Positions 62,116-64,000 of a stretch of 64,000 bases of DNA are shown in pieces (within the stretch, counting starts at the first letter, position 1; each line of letters starts with the position of its first letter). Below the pieces are notes generated by a model. The model was not told where the DNA came from, did no database searches, and saw nothing but the letters and a program-made list of their open reading frames with translations. Source of the stretch: Amarobacillus sp046328225. Its GTDB lineage: Bacteria; Chloroflexota; Dehalococcoidia; Tepidiformales; Tepidiformaceae. The stretch spans positions 23,735-87,734 of the forward strand of contig JAXLWZ010000015.1 of the NCBI GenBank assembly GCA_046328225.1, written 5' to 3'. Position numbers and translations under genes: made by a program.

Positions 62116-64000
62116 ATGGCTGAGACGAAGGAGATTGGGCTGCCGGTCCATGAGCGGTACGCGCCGCCGGCGCGGGTGCGGGAAGGGGCGCTCGTGGGCA
62201 GCCTCGCCGAGTACCAGGCCCTGTACGACCGCAGCATCGCCGACCCCGACGGCTTCTGGACGGACATGGCGAACCGTCACCTTGCGTGGATGGCACCCTT
62301 CGGAAAGGTCCGCGAGGAGAACCTCCCGGCGGGCGAGATCAAATGGTTCCTCGGCGGCAAGCTCAATGTCTCGGTGAACTGCCTGGACCGGCACCTGGCC
62401 ACACGCGGCGACCGGGTGGCCATGCTGCTCGAAGGCGATGAGCCCGGCACCAACCGTTCGATGACGTACCGGGAGATGCACGCCGAGGTCTGCCGCCTGG
62501 CGAACTACCTGCGCGCGAAGGGCATCGGCAAGGGCGACCGTGTCGCCATCTACATGGGCATGGTGCCGGAGCTCGCGGTCGCGATGCTCGCCTGCGCACG
62601 CATCGGCGCCGTGCATTCGGTCATCTTCGGCGGCTTCAGCCCGCGCTCCATTCGCGACCGCGTCGATGACTCGGCCTGTACGGCTAACATCACGCAGGAC
62701 GAAGGCCGCCGCGGCGGCCGGCCGGTGGCGCTCAAGGCCAACGTGGACGAGGCGCTCTCCGCGCCGGGGCATTCCATCGAGTTCTGCCTCGTATTCCGCC
62801 ACACGGGGACGCCGGTGAGCATGGCGGCCGGGCGTGACGAGTGGTGGCACGACGTCATCCCCGGGCAGGCGGCGACGGCGGAGCCCGAGGTGATGGACTC
62901 CGAAGACCCCCTGTTCATCCTCTATACGTCCGGTTCGACCGGGAAGCCGAAAGGCGTCCTGCACACGCAGGCGGGCTACCTGCTCTACACCACGGTGACA
63001 CACAAGTACACGTTCGACCTTCGCGACGACGACATCTTCTGCTGCGCGGCCGACATCGGCTGGATCACGGGCCACAGCTACATCGTCTACGGGCCGCTGT
63101 CGAACGGGGCGACGAGCGTGCTCTTCGAGAGTGTGCCGACCTACCCGGACGCGGGCCGCTACTGGGACATGGTCGACCGGCTGGGCATCACCGTGTTCTA
63201 CACGGCCCCCACAGCGATCCGCGCCATCGCGCGGGAGGGCGATGAGCCGGTGAAGCGCCATCGCCGCACGTCGCTGCGCGTGCTCGGATCCGTGGGCGAG
63301 CCTATCAACCCCGAGGCCTGGCGCTGGTACTACCGCGTCGTCGGGGAGGAGCGCTGCTCGGTGGTCGATACCTACTGGCAGACGGAGACGGGCGGCCACA
63401 TGATCACCGGCCTCGCCGGCGCGACCGACATGAAGCCGGGGTCCGGGTCGCTGCCGTTCTTCGGCGTGAAGCCCAGCGTCGTCGATGAGGCGGGCGAAGA
63501 GCTCATCGGCAACGATGTCACCGGGCGGCTCTGCGTCGACCAATCCTGGCCGGGCATGATGCGCACGGTCTACGGCGACCACGAGCGGTTCGTGCAGACG
63601 TACCTTTCGACCTACCCGGGCCGCTACTTCACCGGCGATGGCTGCCACCGCGACCAGGACGGCTACTACTGGATCACGGGGCGCGTCGATGACGTGCTGA
63701 ACGTCGCGGGCCACCGGCTGGGCACGGCCGAGATCGAGGGCGCGCTCGTCGGCCACGAGGCGTGCGCAGAGGCGGCGGTGGTCGGCTTCCCCCACGACCT
63801 CAAGGGCACCGGCATCTACGCATACGTATTGCTGAAGGCCGGCGTGACCGGTTCGCCGGCGCTGGAGAAGGAGTTGAAGGACGCCGTGCGGCGCGACATC
63901 AGCCCGATCGCGACGCCGGACCGCATCCAGTTCGTCGAGGGCCTCCCGAAGACGCGCTCGGGGAAGATCATGCGTCGCATCCTGCGCAAGATCGCCGAGG
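62116..64000 (+). CDS. acs: acetate-CoA ligase (acetyl-CoA synthetase), partial at window end
   Basis: The first 628 codons of an AMP-forming ligase that converts acetate, ATP and CoA to acetyl-CoA. The usual length is about 650 residues, so little is missing. It has the acetate N-terminal domain, YTSGSTGKPKGVLHT, the CCAADIGWITGHSYIVYGPL region, DTYWQTETGGHMITGL, the hinge GRVDDVLNVAGHRLGTAEIE and the catalytic lysine in TRSGKIMRR. GGGAGG precedes the ATG. The frame stays open to the window edge. It could also activate propionate. Confidence 0.94.
   Translation, partial: MAETKEIGLPVHERYAPPARVREGALVGSLAEYQALYDRSIADPDGFWTDMANRHLAWMAPFGKVREENLPAGEIKWFLGGKLNVSVNCLDRHLATRGDRVAMLLEGDEPGTNRSMTYREMHAEVCRLANYLRAKGIGKGDRVAIYMGMVPELAVAMLACARIGAVHSVIFGGFSPRSIRDRVDDSACTANITQDEGRRGGRPVALKANVDEALSAPGHSIEFCLVFRHTGTPVSMAAGRDEWWHDVIPGQAATAEPEVMDSEDPLFILYTSGSTGKPKGVLHTQAGYLLYTTVTHKYTFDLRDDDIFCCAADIGWITGHSYIVYGPLSNGATSVLFESVPTYPDAGRYWDMVDRLGITVFYTAPTAIRAIAREGDEPVKRHRRTSLRVLGSVGEPINPEAWRWYYRVVGEERCSVVDTYWQTETGGHMITGLAGATDMKPGSGSLPFFGVKPSVVDEAGEELIGNDVTGRLCVDQSWPGMMRTVYGDHERFVQTYLSTYPGRYFTGDGCHRDQDGYYWITGRVDDVLNVAGHRLGTAEIEGALVGHEACAEAAVVGFPHDLKGTGIYAYVLLKAGVTGSPALEKELKDAVRRDISPIATPDRIQFVEGLPKTRSGKIMRRILRKIAE

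Overview
The window is high-GC, gene-dense bacterial DNA with short spacers and many ATGA or GTGA stop/start overlaps. It has no transposase, integrase, phage gene or CRISPR array. Several features suggest a Chloroflexota-type bacterium (perhaps an aerobic Dehalococcoidia-like lineage): a split methylmalonyl-CoA mutase (separate catalytic and B12 subunits), three CaiB/BaiF CoA-transferases, a type-B succinate dehydrogenase, a sortase of the single-domain type, and many near-leaderless genes. This taxonomic guess is inference, because no rRNA lies in the window.

Layout. 0.1-4.7 kb: three class III CoA-transferases and an enoyl-CoA hydratase on one strand, then tRNA-Gly(TCC). 4.9-9.2 kb: a membrane Ser/Thr kinase, a NifU-like Fe-S scaffold, a small membrane protein, a small helix-turn-helix protein and a THUMP-like methyltransferase. 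9.3-14.2 kb: a HAD phosphatase, a Cys-rich mini-protein and pheS-pheT, split by a four-helix-bundle (S23-type) gene embedded in heptad repeats. 14.3-15.9 kb: rpsU with a CTG start, and dinB behind a LexA-type box. 15.9-24.3 kb: two acyl-CoA dehydrogenases, an MFS exporter, an iron/cobalamin-type ABC importer and a flippase. 24.4-32.6 kb: three large exported proteins (RCC1/FN3, carbohydrate-binding/lamin-tail, kelch/lectin/repeat) between tRNA-Arg(CCT) and tRNA-Phe(GAA). 32.6-37.2 kb: epoxide hydrolase, SDR, universal stress and YjbR proteins. 37.2-44.5 kb: the methylmalonyl-CoA locus (mutase catalytic subunit, epimerase, two further VOC proteins, B12 subunit, MeaB) running into a DUF2344 protein, GNAT and phosphatase. 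44.6-52.8 kb: a nuclease-fold protein, acrylyl-CoA-reductase-like enzyme, cupredoxin-like lipoprotein, NUDIX hydrolase and sdhCAB. 53-60.3 kb: an ECF sigma factor running through a zinc motif, a membrane segment and a Thr/Pro linker into a sortase domain, then ispD/ispF, a thioesterase, aat and a radical-SAM gene. Many of these last genes are broken by single-base frame changes. 60.3-64 kb: a second mutase catalytic subunit and acetyl-CoA synthetase, which runs off the window.

How it fits together. The metabolic core is acyl-CoA chemistry: CoA transfer, acyl-CoA dehydrogenation and hydration, acrylyl-CoA reduction, propionyl/methylmalonyl-CoA conversion to succinyl-CoA, oxidation by SdhCAB, and acetate activation by Acs.

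The most unusual items are the apparent sigma-sortase fusion, the S23 cassette that duplicates the pheT ribosome-binding region, and a recurring TAnnnT hexamer 6-7 nt before start codons on both strands. The dense frame breaks between 54.1 and 60.3 kb probably reflect sequence error, because they hit the normally essential ispD and ispF.
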